Positions 33,255-44,057 are shown, numbered from the stretch's first letter. The stretch is 64,000 nucleotides of DNA from Acidobacteriaceae bacterium (GCA_030041045.1 JASHOQ010000020.1:1-64000); one strand, 5' to 3'. Notes: generated from the sequence alone by a model not told the origin. Translations and numbers: made by a program.

Positions 33255-36200
33255 GTGGAAACGATAGAGAAAAAGAGGATCGGCAAATACGAGATCACGG
33301 GCATCCTCGGCCGCGGTGGAATGGGAGTCGTTTATCGCGCGGAAGACAAGCGCATCGGCCGCCAGGTGGCCATTAAAACCCTGACGGAAAACTTCTCTGG
33401 CCAGCCGGAAATGCTCGAGCGCTTCTACCGCGAAGCCCAGGCCGGCATCCTTCAGCACCCCAACATCGTCATCGTCTACGACCTCGGCGATGAGGATGGC
33501 GTGCCCTTTATCGTGATGGAGTACGTCAGCGGCGAACCGCTGGACAAGCTCATTGCCTCCGGGCGCCACATCTCCATCATCGAAAAATTGAGCATCATCG
33601 AGCAGGTCTGCGCCGCTCTCGGCTACGCCCATCACCGCGGCGTCGTCCACCGTGATATCAAACCCGCCAACGTCATCGTGCAGCAGGACGGCGTGGCCAA
33701 GCTGGTCGACTTCGGCATCGCCCGCGTGCAGGGTTCGAGCAGCGAAGGCGGATTGACGCGCACCGGCAACGTCATCGGCACCATTCACTACATTGCGCCC
33801 GAACGCCTGCGCGGCAAGCCCTTCGATGGCCGCTCCGACATCTTTTCCACCGGCATCATGCTTTATTACCTGCTCGCCGGCCAGCTCCCCTTCACGGGTG
33901 AGGACATGACCGTGCTGCAGAAGCTGGTGAACGAGCCGCACCCGCCGCTGGGCACATTCCTGGCCAACTATCCGCCGCAACTGGACGCCGTCCTCGACCG
34001 CGCCCTGGCCAAGGATCCCGAGCAGCGTTACGCCACGGCGGAAGAGTTCGCCGCCGACCTGCATGGGCTGGGCGAGCAGCTAAAAAAGGGTCAGATCGAC
34101 GAGCTCTTCAACGACGCCGAGCGGCTTACTTCCGAGCAGCAATTCGGCCGCGCGCGCGAGGTTTTGCTGCAGCTCGTCCGCATCGATCCGCAGCATACCG
34201 GCGCCCGCCAGTTGTTCGGCATCGTGCAGCAGAACCTGGCCCGGCTGCAACGCGCCGAGCAAGTGCGCCAACTGGTTGCCGAGGCCGACGAAGCCATCGC
34301 CTCCGAGCGCTACGCCGAGGCCGTCGGCTCGCTCGATCACGCCGTCCAGCTCGACCCGGAGAACGCCGAGCTCAAGAAAAAGCTTGAAGAGGTGCGTGAG
34401 CAGAAGCGCCGCTACGACGAGATGGGCACGCTGTTGACGCAGGCAGACTCGCTGCGCGAGCGCGGGGACTGGACCGGCGCGCTCAAAGTGGCCGAGAAGG
34501 CGCTCAACCTCAACCAGCAGGACACAAAGGCGCGCGCACTCTACAACGAAATCTCCCGCCAGGCCAAGCTCGCGGCGCAGAAGGAACAGATCAAGGAGAT
34601 GCTGGGCCGCGCCCGGCAGGAAATCGGCTCCCGCCGCTATACCGGCGCCATCGAGATACTGCGCGAGGTGGGCAAACTCGATCCCTCCCTGCCGGAGATG
34701 GAAAGCCTGCTCCAGACCGCGGTCAGCGCCCAGGAGCAGGAGCGGCGCCGCAAGCTCATCGAGCAGATTCAGGCGGAAATCGAAAACTGCCTTGCCGCGG
34801 AAAACTACGAACGCGCCACGGAGCTGGTGGAACGCGCCGTGGAGCAGTTGCCCACGGAGTCCTCTCTGCTGCAGCTCAAAACGCGCGTGGCCCTGCAGAC
34901 GAGGGCCTGGCGCACGCGCCAATTGATCGATACCACCTCAGCCCGGGCGCAGGAGGTGTTTCTCACCGCGCCCGGCGAAGCCCTGCTGATCGTCCAGAAG
35001 GCGCTTGAGGAGCTGCCTGGCGAAGAGCGGCTGCTGGCTCTCGAAGAATCGTTGCGCCAGCGGCTCAAGGCGCAGGAGATCGAGGAAGTGCGCGGGCGTT
35101 ACCTGCGCGAGGCCCAGGCAGCCATCGACCGCACCCAGTTCGATAAGGCCATCCAGATACTCGAGAGTTACCAGCTCGAATTTGCCGATGCCGCCGGCGT
35201 TGGCGAGCTGCTCGAATTCGCCCGCCGCGAGCTCGAGCAGCAGCGGCGCCGCGCACGGATCGCTTCCACCGTCACCAAAGCGCGCGAGCTCTTGCTCACC
35301 GAGCAGTTCGAGCAGGCCATCCAGCTCATCGAGCCGGTCGTCTCCGGGACCGCAGACCCAACGCTCGCGCGCTTACTCGACGAGGCCCGTGCGCAGCGCG
35401 AGGCTCTGCTGCGCAAATCGGAAGCGCTGATAAGCCAGATAGCCCGCCATCGCGAGCGCGGACAGTATGACGAAGCCATCAGCCTGTTGCAGTCGCTGCC
35501 TGCTTCGAGCATCGCCGGCTCGCCGCAGAATGCGCTGCTGGGGGAGATTCGCGGCGAGAAGGCGCGCAAAGAAGCAACGGCCGCCGCCTTGGCCGCAGCC
35601 GCGCAGGCTGCCGACCTCGCCGGATTCAATGCCGCGATTGAATCGCTGCAGAAAGTTCAGCGCGCCTGGGGCGACACGCCCGATCTTGCCAAGGCCGTCT
35701 CCGGCATCGAGTCCCGCCGCGCGCAGCTCGCCAACCAGGCTGTGGCCAGGTCCGTTGAAGCCGCGCGCGCGGCGCTGCTTGAAAACAACGCCGCGGCCGC
35801 GGTGGAAGCGCTCAAATCTTCAGCCGAATGGTTCGAATTTGCGGGAGCCTCGCAACAGGCCGACTGGAAGCGCCTGAACTCGGAGGCCGCCAAGCCCACC
35901 GCCAAGCGCGCCACCGGTTTTGTGCCCCAGGTAAGCGCTCCGGGCGCCACCACGGAGGTGGCTCCGCAGCGCAATAAGCTGCTCCTTCCCCTCGTCGGCG
36001 TCGGCGTTCTGGCCGTCATCGGCGTCATCGTTGCCGTGGTCATGCATAACAACAGCTCCAGGAGCGCGCCCCCGCAAGTGGTGTACAAGACCATTCCGGG
36101 TGAGCATCCTCCTCCGCCGCCTACGGGCACGCTGCTCATCAAGGGAAGTGTGAATGCCGGCAGCCCGGCCAACGTGAATGTCGTCGTCGACGGCGTTATT

Positions 36201-37235
36201 AAGGGCTTCACACAAAACGACGGAACCTTGACCCTGCAACTCGATCCCGGCCAGCACTCGGTGCGGTTCATCAAGGCCGGCTATACTGATTCGCCGTCTT
36301 CTTCCGTTACCATTGCTGCCAACAGCCAGCAAACCGTCCCCTTCGCGCTGACGCAGATGGTGGGCGCGCCTCCACCGCCGCCCGCGGCGTATATCACCGT
36401 GCTTTCGCTGCCCGGCGCTCAAGTCAGCATCGACGGCGCGGCAGGGCAAAACACCGATGCGCATGGCGTTTTCAACACAGAAGTCAAACCCGGCCCGCAT
36501 GCAGTGAGCGTGAGCCTGAGCGGATACCAATCGTTCAACCAGACATTCAGCCTTAAAAACGGCGACCACCAGAACGTGCCCGCGTCGCTGAATCCGATTC
36601 CCAAGGTGGTCGTGCAAAATGCGCAGATCGGGGCATTCTACGCAACCTCGCAGACCATCCAGCAGGGCCAGTCCACGACGCTCAAGTGGCAGACCAGCAA
36701 CGCCAACGACGTTGCCATCGACAATGGCATTGGCAGTGTAAGCGCATCGGGCCAGAGGGACGTGAGCCCATCCACCACCACTACCTATACGCTTATCGCC
36801 AGAGGCAACGGCAATCCGCAGCAGGAGCCCCTGACGATCACCGTTACACCAAAATCCGTGGCTTCCACGCCAACGCCTGCCCCGGTGGTGAACACTGCGC
36901 CTCAAACTGTGGATCAGTCTGCGCTCCTTCAACAGGTCATCGGCAGCTTCGACGCCGCGTACAACGCCCACGACGTCGGCCGCATGCAGGCCATCTGGAC
37001 GAGCTTGAAGTCGGCACAGGCGAAGACGTTCGCGGGCTTCTTCAAGGACAACCCTGCCACCACCGTGACCGATTCGTGCCCCCCAGCGAACCTCAGCATC
37101 TCCGGTGATTCCGCCACTTGGACCTGCAGCGAGACCAATACCTTCAAGGTCAACGGCAAGATGACGCCGAATAGCACCACGATCCACTTCACGTTCGCAC
37201 GTCACAACGGTAACTGGACCATCGTCGGCAGGTAA
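33255..37235 (+). CDS. Transmembrane Ser/Thr kinase with TPR/coiled-coil, PEGA, Ig and NTF2-like parts
   Basis: 1326 residues from GTG 33255. Kinase domain 11-275: G-R-G-G-M-G (19-24), catalytic Lys41 (V-A-I-K), H-R-D-I-K-P-A-N (D134), D-F-G (152-154), A-P-E (181-183), all intact, PknB/HipA-unrelated Hanks type. Residues about 280-880 form a very long TPR/coiled-coil region with repeats like Y-A-E-A-V-G-S-L-D-H-A-V. One membrane helix at about 906-930, then outside the membrane two PEGA-like domains (about 957-1035 and 1046-1115), a bacterial Ig-like domain (about 1120-1205) and a C-terminal NTF2/SnoaL-like domain (about 1225-1326). PpkA-type kinases activate T6SS by phosphorylating Fha; no Fha gene is seen here, so its target is open. 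Confidence 0.9.
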   Translation: METIEKKRIGKYEITGILGRGGMGVVYRAEDKRIGRQVAIKTLTENFSGQPEMLERFYREAQAGILQHPNIVIVYDLGDEDGVPFIVMEYVSGEPLDKLIASGRHISIIEKLSIIEQVCAALGYAHHRGVVHRDIKPANVIVQQDGVAKLVDFGIARVQGSSSEGGLTRTGNVIGTIHYIAPERLRGKPFDGRSDIFSTGIMLYYLLAGQLPFTGEDMTVLQKLVNEPHPPLGTFLANYPPQLDAVLDRALAKDPEQRYATAEEFAADLHGLGEQLKKGQIDELFNDAERLTSEQQFGRAREVLLQLVRIDPQHTGARQLFGIVQQNLARLQRAEQVRQLVAEADEAIASERYAEAVGSLDHAVQLDPENAELKKKLEEVREQKRRYDEMGTLLTQADSLRERGDWTGALKVAEKALNLNQQDTKARALYNEISRQAKLAAQKEQIKEMLGRARQEIGSRRYTGAIEILREVGKLDPSLPEMESLLQTAVSAQEQERRRKLIEQIQAEIENCLAAENYERATELVERAVEQLPTESSLLQLKTRVALQTRAWRTRQLIDTTSARAQEVFLTAPGEALLIVQKALEELPGEERLLALEESLRQRLKAQEIEEVRGRYLREAQAAIDRTQFDKAIQILESYQLEFADAAGVGELLEFARRELEQQRRRARIASTVTKARELLLTEQFEQAIQLIEPVVSGTADPTLARLLDEARAQREALLRKSEALISQIARHRERGQYDEAISLLQSLPASSIAGSPQNALLGEIRGEKARKEATAAALAAAAQAADLAGFNAAIESLQKVQRAWGDTPDLAKAVSGIESRRAQLANQAVARSVEAARAALLENNAAAAVEALKSSAEWFEFAGASQQADWKRLNSEAAKPTAKRATGFVPQVSAPGATTEVAPQRNKLLLPLVGVGVLAVIGVIVAVVMHNNSSRSAPPQVVYKTIPGEHPPPPPTGTLLIKGSVNAGSPANVNVVVDGVIKGFTQNDGTLTLQLDPGQHSVRFIKAGYTDSPSSSVTIAANSQQTVPFALTQMVGAPPPPPAAYITVLSLPGAQVSIDGAAGQNTDAHGVFNTEVKPGPHAVSVSLSGYQSFNQTFSLKNGDHQNVPASLNPIPKVVVQNAQIGAFYATSQTIQQGQSTTLKWQTSNANDVAIDNGIGSVSASGQRDVSPSTTTTYTLIARGNGNPQQEPLTITVTPKSVASTPTPAPVVNTAPQTVDQSALLQQVIGSFDAAYNAHDVGRMQAIWTSLKSAQAKTFAGFFKDNPATTVTDSCPPANLSISGDSATWTCSETNTFKVNGKMTPNSTTIHFTFARHNGNWTIVGR

Positions 37236-37737
37236 TCGGCGTTTGAGGTCTACGGTTTAATATTCGACAACCCGCCTCGACCGCGTTTTTTCTCTGCGAT
37301 TTAGGCCGCGAAAACCGCGCATTTCCGCGCGTCCAGCGCGTTTCTAACCCCGCGAGCTAACTGCGCTTGAGGCCGCTTTTCGGCCCAAAATCAATCTTGA
37401 CGTTTCCCTTCTATCGCCCTAAGATGATTCAGGTTTCGCTCATTACAACTTTGAGCCCGATGCGATCTGCGAGGCAGAATTTGGGGCACCCTTGCGGATT
37501 TCGATGGTTCGGCGTCGTCAGGGCGTATTTCTCTCTGCCTGGCGGATCGCATTGGCAACGCTCATTGCGGGATCCTGCTACATACTTGTCTTCTTTTGAT
37601 CGCGGTGCGCCAATGCCCACCGGTTTGTAACGGCCCATCGGTCGAAGTCACTAATCCGATTGGGTCAGTTCGAACAAGACGAATTTTTCCCTCCCTATCG
37701 AGGCGTTAAAAAAATCTTGCTGTCCCGGAGAACTCAC
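37236..37737. other. Intergenic leader of the large repeat-protein gene
   Basis: About 500 bases with no gene. It holds one candidate promoter (37397-37425); downstream of that a leader of about 300 bases was inspected for riboswitch-like motifs and none was recognised. Confidence 0.45.
37397..37425 (+). promoter_or_regulatory. Candidate promoter for large repeat-protein gene
   Basis: TTGACG (37397-37402), 17-nt spacer, TAAGAT (37420-37425). Five and four consensus matches. It would leave an unusually long leader of about 305 bases. Confidence 0.4.
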
Positions 37738-40700
37738 ATGCTGCGGCGAGTGAATCCCCTTCCGTCGAGTCGGTCCGTTTTCACCACGTTCCTCGCGGTG
37801 TTTGCAAGCGAGTCTGTTGCCCCGCTCACGAATTTCCGGCGTAACCAGGGCGCGGTTTGCCTCACCCGCCTGGCTGCCGTGGCGGCTGCACTCTGCCTGT
37901 GTGCGGCGGGAGCGCACGCGAGCACCTGGACGGTGGATACGCTGAACGACGACTCCACGACGACGTCGGCCGCTGCCCAAACAAACTGCCAGGCCGGTAA
38001 CTCGAACACTTGCGCTCTGCGCGACGCGATCCTGGCTGCCAGCGCAGACGACACCATCGACTTCAGCGTGACGGGCACGATCACGCTCACAAGCACACTG
38101 CCCGCTATCAACATCGCCCTGACCATTACTGGCCCGGGCGCCAATCAGCTCACCATCTCCGGCGCGGGAACCTATCAGGCGATGACCATCGGAAATTCCG
38201 CCGCGCCCACCGTGTCCATCTCCGGGGTGACGATCGCCAACGGCAAGTCCACCACCAGCGGGGGTGGAGGCATTCAGCTCGGCCAGGGAACATTGACAAT
38301 CGCCAATTGCGCATTTGCGGGGAATTCCAGCTCGCATGGCGGAGGCGCCATTTCCAGCTCAGGCTCGCTTTCGGTCATCTCCAGCACCTTCTCCAACAAC
38401 TCAGCTACGAGCAGTACGGGCGGCGGCGCCATCGCTTCAGTGGGACCGGCAACGGTGACTGACAGCACCTTCTCCTCCAACTCGGCCGGAGGCGGCGGCG
38501 CCATTAGCAACGTCAACAGCGGCGCGCTGACGGCGGTCAACAACACCTTCGCGGGCAATTCGGCTCAGGACGGCGGGGCCATCTTAAATGAAACCCCCAC
38601 TGCAACTCTAACGGCCAGCAACAGCATCTTTTCGGGCAACACCTCAACATCCGGCGGTGCGGGCATTGATAACACCAGCAACGCTACGGCTAACGCCAGC
38701 TACAACGTCTACTACAACAACCTGACCGGCGGCAGCGAAGACGACTGCGACGGCTGCAATACCAACACCAATGCCACATCGGCCACAGCCAATCCGTTGG
38801 CGCTGCCTTTGGGTTGGTATGGCGGCACCACCGAGACCTTCCTGCTCCAACCGGGCAGCCAGGCCATCTGCACGGGTTCCGCGAGCCTGGCCTCGGCGGC
38901 CGGATTGAGCGGCGCGAACGCCCTCGACCAGCGCGGCTTTGCCCTGAACCCCGGTAGCAATAACTCCTGCGCCTCGGGGTCGGTGGATGCCGGCTCCGTG
39001 CAGACCAACTACATCCAGGTGACGAACAACGCCGACGCGGGCGCGGGCGCGGGCGACTGCCCAGGCACAGGCACGAGCTGCACCCTGCGCGACGCCGTCG
39101 GCATTGCCAACTCGAGTGCTCCACCCGAGGTTTTCGGCGACATCGACTTCGGCTCCGCGGTGAGCCCCATTACGCTAGCCAGTACGCTCTCCCTGACCGC
39201 GACCACTGGAATCAACATCGTCGGCCCGGGCGCCAGCAAGTTGACCGTCAATGGCGGCGGCTCGACCAGCAACTTCAGCGTGGTCACCTTGGACACCGGG
39301 GTCCCGGCGCTGCTCTATGGGCTGACGATTTCGAATGGAAACACATCCACTAATGGCGGCGGCATCGATAACTCCGGTGAGCTGACCCTCCTCGACGACG
39401 CCGTTTCCGGCAATACCGCCGGAAATGGGGGCGGCATCGCCAACGGCGTTGGGAGCCTGACGATCGAAGACAGCACCATCTCCGGCAACACCGCTTCCTT
39501 GGCCGGCGGGGGCATCCTCAATGAAGCTCCTGCCACCCTGGTGGAGAGCACCGTTTCCGGCAACTCCACCAGCGCGGCCGCCGGCTCGGAAGGCGGCGGT
39601 ATCTTCAGCACCAGCTCGCTGAATATCGTCGGCAGCACCATTGCCGGCAATGCGCAGAAAGACGGCGCCGGCGTAAGCGCCGGCGGGATCGGTATGGACG
39701 GGGGAAGCCTCACGCTGGCCAACGCCATCGTGGCCGGAAATACGGACGCGACCACCAACGCCGCCAACATCGAGGGGACCTTCACCAATAACGGCGGCAA
39801 CGTCATCGGCGGCGCATCCAACAGCACTACGAGCGAAGTGAACGGCACCGGTGCCGCCATAACACTCAGCACGTTGCAACTGGTTGGTGCTGGCGACACC
39901 GTTCCGGTTCAAATTCCGCTGCCGCCCAGCGCGGCCATCTGCGCCGGCACAACCGGAAACGTTCCCTCCGGCATCACCCTCGATCAGCGCGGCGAGCCCA
40001 ACAGCAACACGACCTATCCCGGCTTCAGCACTACGCCCTGCGTCGACGCGGGCTCGGTGCAGACCAATTACTCCATGAGCTTCGCCACGACCAATCCGGT
40101 CACTCCGCCGGCGGACGTGACCATTGACGAGGGCTTTGGCGCAACCGTCGACCTGGACGAGAGCGGCAACCTCTTCTCGGCAGGCACCGCGACCATTCCA
40201 CTTACGGTAAGCAGCGGCACTCTGAGCGGCGCCACGCCGCCTGTAGGCACCAGCGCAGGTGTGGCCGCGTACTCCGGGCTTTCCGCCACCCTCGGCTCGG
40301 ATCTCACATTGTCCGCAACCCTCTCGCTCAATGCCGCTCTCACCACGCCTCTGTCGCTCTCGGCGACCAGTACGCCTTTCGACGTCAACCAGGCTCCGAC
40401 CACGGCCACCATCACTGTCCCATCTGTCGCCACAACCTCCACGGTCGACCAGCCGGTGACCATCACCGCTTCGATTTCGCCCAATGTCACCAACCCCGTC
40501 AACGCCGCGGACATTGTCGCGATGACCGGGTCTGTGACCTTTGCCAATAACGGGACAGCTCTCACCTGCGGCAGCTCAACCTTTACTTACGCCAATGGCA
40601 CGGCCACGGCCACCTGCATCATATCGTCGCTCCAGGCCGGCACGTACTCGAATATCACCGCCACGTATTCAGGCGATACCAACTATCGGCCCAGCCCGGC

Positions 40701-43700
40701 GAGCGGCGCCGCACCCGCGATCACGGTCAATCCGGCCAACACCACGGTCACCATGGGCACCACGGTCACGCCCAGCTCTCCCACCGCTGACCAGACCATC
40801 GCTGTTTCTGCCACGGTGTCCCCGGCCTCCGGCTCGGCTGTGGTTCAGTTTTCCAAGAGCAGCATGAAGTTCCTCAATAACGGCGTCGCCATCACCAGCT
40901 GCTCAAGCCAACCGGTGAATGCCGCAACGGGAGCGGCGAGCTGCACCATCTCGTCGGGATTGCCTGCAAGCACCACCGCCTACAACATCACCGCGGAGTA
41001 CAACTCGGGCGATCCCAACTATAATCCCAGCGCCGCAAGCACGCCGGCGTTACCGGTCTCCGTGGGCAAGGCTGCCACCGCGATCTCGGTATCCCCCGCA
41101 ATGCAGACATCCTCAGTCGATGGCTCGGTCAGCTTTACTGCCACGGTTTCGCCGAACGTGACCACCGATTTTGTGGGAACTGCCAATGTGGACTCGATGG
41201 CCGGGAGCGTGACCTTCCTCGATGGAGGTTCGGCCATCAGCGGCACAGGCTGCACCGGCCAGACTGTCACCTTCAATCCGGCCTCTGGAACAGCCACCGC
41301 AATTTGCACCACGACCGCGCTTACGGCCTCAGCCAGCGCGCAGTCCATCACTGCCACTTACTCGGGCACGAGCGATCCCAATTACTCCACCAGTCCGGCA
41401 AGCACAGCCGTTACCGCAACGGTCTCCCAGGCGAACATTACCGTCTCCGTGAACTCCAATCCTGCTCCGCCCCTTACTGTCGGTCAGTCGGTTACGTTCA
41501 CCGCGACCCTCACCTTCCCACTGCCCTTCACGGTGGCGCGCGCAACCGCGGGCGCAGTCGACTTCAGCGGAGACGGGATCACCACCTGCGCCAGCCAACC
41601 CCTCACCGCGGGGGGCAGCAGCAACGTCTTCACCGCATCCTGCTCCATCAGTTCGCTCACCGGCGGCAGTCAGGCCATCGTTGCCACCTACATCGACGAT
41701 CCCAACTACGCGGGCACCGGAAGCACAAGCGATAACGTCGGTCTGGCGTCGACCACGACGACGGTCAGTTCGGCACCGAACCCCTCGACCACCAATGCAT
41801 CCGTAACCTTTACTGCCAGCGTGCAAGGGGAAACGCAAGAGCCGGTCACCGGAAGCGTCGCCATCTCGGCCGGTTCCACCTCGCTTGGAAATTGCAGCTT
41901 GGGACCCCCGAACAGCTCCGGACTCGCCATGTGCACGCTCTCCAATGCCACCACAGCGTCGTTGAGCGTGGGCAGCTACGCCGTCACCGCGACCTACGGC
42001 GGGAATACAAACTACAGCGGGAGCTCAGGCACCGGACCGCAACAGGTGGTGAGCAAGGCCCAGCCCACCATCTCCGTGGCATCGACCACCAGCAGTAGTT
42101 CGATGGTCAATGCGGCGGTCACGTTCCAGGCAACCATGACCTTCCCCAGCGGCACCACGACCCCGACCGGCACCGTACAGTTCACTGACCTGGCTCCGGG
42201 CGCGGCCACGGCCACGTTGATTACCGCGTGCACCAACCCCGCCGGTTTGACCTTAATGGGAACAGCGGGCCAGACGTCCACTTATACGGCCAGCTGCGCT
42301 ACGTCGTCGCTCATCCTGGGCTCCCACACCATCACGGCAACGTTCAGCGGCGACAGCGGATTCCTGGGCGCAACCGCCGCCGCCACCCAGACGGTGACCA
42401 CGGCCGGCACAACGACCGCGCTCACGGCCCTAACTCCGACTTCAACTGTGGACTCATCCGTGAGCTTCCAGGCAAGCCTGTCCGCAGCATCCGGAACCGC
42501 CGCTCCCTCCGGAAAGGTGCAGTTCACCGATTTGGCTCCAGGCGCGACAACGGCCACCCAGATTTGCACGTCCGGTTTCTCCTTGACCGGGACGTCGGGC
42601 CTGAACTCCATTTACACGGCCAACTGCTCCACATCGTCGCTGGTTCTGGGCACGCACACCATCTCTGCCATCTACCCGGGCGATAGCAATTTCCAATCCA
42701 GCACCGGCTCGGCGATGCAGGTGATCAAGCAGTCCGCCACCATGCTGTCGCTTCAAACTTCGAGCTCGACCATCTATGCCAGCGGGATGGTGACGTTCAC
42801 CGCGACGGTGACGCCGAATTCGCCCATCCTCCCCTCGGGATCGGTCGTATTCACTGACACCACCACCAACACCGCTCTTGCCTGTCCCGCGCCTGCAACC
42901 ATTTCCGCAGGCGGCGCGGCCACTTGCGGTCCGCTCGCCCTGCCATCCGGAACAGACACCATCCAGGCATCCTACGCCGGCGACAGCAACTTTATCGCCC
43001 CCGCCTCTGTGGACACATCGGTTGCGGTTCAGGATTTTGGATTGAGCTTGAGCGGCCTCACGGCGGTGAACGGGGTTTATCCCGTCTACATTACGCAGGG
43101 GTTGACCAACACCACCGACCTGTTCACCCCGGCTACCATCACGATCGTGCCCGTGCCCATCGCTTTGTATAGCGGCTCGCTCGCTATCAGTTGCTCGAGC
43201 ACGGCGGCAGCAGGGGCTCCTGTCTGCACCACCAGCAACCTGAAAGTCGTGTCGTCCGGGACGCAGCAGTCGGCGGGCGTCACCATTGATGCCACCAGCG
43301 CCACTCCGGGAGCGTACACCTTTACACTCACCGCCACTGACGCAACCAACAACCTCACGCACAGTCTGACCCTTGAAGTCTTTGTGCGGGCCATTGACTC
43401 GACTCCCCTGGCCGTTCCCTCCGGAGGCGTTTCCAGCGGCACCGGCAACGTCACCTTTGCGGTGCCCACTGGCGTGACTCTCTCAAACTTCACCTGCCCA
43501 TTTGTTGCCGGTGCCGGAATTGCCGCGATCGGCGGCGTGAACCCGTCGACCGTGGGCATGTCCTGCGGCTTCGGCACACCTTCCGTCTCCGGAAACACGA
43601 TGACGCTGGCGGTGGCTGTTTGCGCCAACGACAGTTCGACGTGCTCGGCCACGACGGCGGCGAATGCCGGATTTGCGCAGCCTACGGGCAAGAGATCGGC

Positions 43701-43977
43701 AGTGCTGATTGCCGGAGTATTCGGGCTGCCGTTCTTCGGCCTGGTTGGCCTGCTCACCCGCAAGCGCGGCCGGATGGCGTTGTACCAGTTGCTGGCTCTG
43801 ATCGCCGTCGGAGTAGCCGTATTGCAAACCATGGGTTGCGGAGGATCATTCCATGAGGTTACGAAGACGGTGAGTGGCACCCTCCCTGCGGGCACCTACT
43901 ACATCCTTGTGGACGGCACGGGAAGCGACGGCAACACCTATGAGGCGGTGCTTACCGTTGACGTAACGATCCTGTAA
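37738..43977 (+). CDS. Giant secreted CSLREA/beta-helix and Ig-repeat protein
   Basis: 2079 residues from ATG 37738, with GGAG upstream; an in-frame TTG 78 bases earlier is rejected. After a long N region a signal peptide (L-A-A-V-A-A-A-L-C-L-C-A-A-G-A-H-A) ends near residue 62. Then two CSLREA-like starts (C-A-L-R-D-A-I and C-T-L-R-D-A-V), each followed by right-handed beta-helix repeats (G-G-G-I, S-T-F-S-N-N-S type) and a choice-of-anchor-like end (L-D-Q-R-G ... S-V-D-A-G-S-V-Q-T-N-Y). From about residue 830 come some nine Ig-like domains with A-T-Y-S-G-D-x-N-Y motifs. The C terminus has two hydrophobic helices separated by R-K-R-G-R, the second running into M-G-C-G-G, then a T-L-P-A-G-T-Y-Y-I tail. 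Probably a cell-surface adhesin-like or matrix protein; ligand unknown. Confidence 0.85.
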   Translation: MLRRVNPLPSSRSVFTTFLAVFASESVAPLTNFRRNQGAVCLTRLAAVAAALCLCAAGAHASTWTVDTLNDDSTTTSAAAQTNCQAGNSNTCALRDAILAASADDTIDFSVTGTITLTSTLPAINIALTITGPGANQLTISGAGTYQAMTIGNSAAPTVSISGVTIANGKSTTSGGGGIQLGQGTLTIANCAFAGNSSSHGGGAISSSGSLSVISSTFSNNSATSSTGGGAIASVGPATVTDSTFSSNSAGGGGAISNVNSGALTAVNNTFAGNSAQDGGAILNETPTATLTASNSIFSGNTSTSGGAGIDNTSNATANASYNVYYNNLTGGSEDDCDGCNTNTNATSATANPLALPLGWYGGTTETFLLQPGSQAICTGSASLASAAGLSGANALDQRGFALNPGSNNSCASGSVDAGSVQTNYIQVTNNADAGAGAGDCPGTGTSCTLRDAVGIANSSAPPEVFGDIDFGSAVSPITLASTLSLTATTGINIVGPGASKLTVNGGGSTSNFSVVTLDTGVPALLYGLTISNGNTSTNGGGIDNSGELTLLDDAVSGNTAGNGGGIANGVGSLTIEDSTISGNTASLAGGGILNEAPATLVESTVSGNSTSAAAGSEGGGIFSTSSLNIVGSTIAGNAQKDGAGVSAGGIGMDGGSLTLANAIVAGNTDATTNAANIEGTFTNNGGNVIGGASNSTTSEVNGTGAAITLSTLQLVGAGDTVPVQIPLPPSAAICAGTTGNVPSGITLDQRGEPNSNTTYPGFSTTPCVDAGSVQTNYSMSFATTNPVTPPADVTIDEGFGATVDLDESGNLFSAGTATIPLTVSSGTLSGATPPVGTSAGVAAYSGLSATLGSDLTLSATLSLNAALTTPLSLSATSTPFDVNQAPTTATITVPSVATTSTVDQPVTITASISPNVTNPVNAADIVAMTGSVTFANNGTALTCGSSTFTYANGTATATCIISSLQAGTYSNITATYSGDTNYRPSPASGAAPAITVNPANTTVTMGTTVTPSSPTADQTIAVSATVSPASGSAVVQFSKSSMKFLNNGVAITSCSSQPVNAATGAASCTISSGLPASTTAYNITAEYNSGDPNYNPSAASTPALPVSVGKAATAISVSPAMQTSSVDGSVSFTATVSPNVTTDFVGTANVDSMAGSVTFLDGGSAISGTGCTGQTVTFNPASGTATAICTTTALTASASAQSITATYSGTSDPNYSTSPASTAVTATVSQANITVSVNSNPAPPLTVGQSVTFTATLTFPLPFTVARATAGAVDFSGDGITTCASQPLTAGGSSNVFTASCSISSLTGGSQAIVATYIDDPNYAGTGSTSDNVGLASTTTTVSSAPNPSTTNASVTFTASVQGETQEPVTGSVAISAGSTSLGNCSLGPPNSSGLAMCTLSNATTASLSVGSYAVTATYGGNTNYSGSSGTGPQQVVSKAQPTISVASTTSSSSMVNAAVTFQATMTFPSGTTTPTGTVQFTDLAPGAATATLITACTNPAGLTLMGTAGQTSTYTASCATSSLILGSHTITATFSGDSGFLGATAAATQTVTTAGTTTALTALTPTSTVDSSVSFQASLSAASGTAAPSGKVQFTDLAPGATTATQICTSGFSLTGTSGLNSIYTANCSTSSLVLGTHTISAIYPGDSNFQSSTGSAMQVIKQSATMLSLQTSSSTIYASGMVTFTATVTPNSPILPSGSVVFTDTTTNTALACPAPATISAGGAATCGPLALPSGTDTIQASYAGDSNFIAPASVDTSVAVQDFGLSLSGLTAVNGVYPVYITQGLTNTTDLFTPATITIVPVPIALYSGSLAISCSSTAAAGAPVCTTSNLKVVSSGTQQSAGVTIDATSATPGAYTFTLTATDATNNLTHSLTLEVFVRAIDSTPLAVPSGGVSSGTGNVTFAVPTGVTLSNFTCPFVAGAGIAAIGGVNPSTVGMSCGFGTPSVSGNTMTLAVAVCANDSSTCSATTAANAGFAQPTGKRSAVLIAGVFGLPFFGLVGLLTRKRGRMALYQLLALIAVGVAVLQTMGCGGSFHEVTKTVSGTLPAGTYYILVDGTGSDGNTYEAVLTVDVTIL

Positions 43978-44057
43978 TCACAAAGGGAGTCGTTGCGGAG
44001 TTTGTGAGCGGGCTCTCAGATGACTCGGAACCTGGATAACTTTGTCGAGGGAAAACG

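Noticed and set aside
37426-37737. Riboswitch in the long leader of the giant repeat protein
   Set aside because: No recognisable c-di-GMP, cobalamin or other aptamer core.
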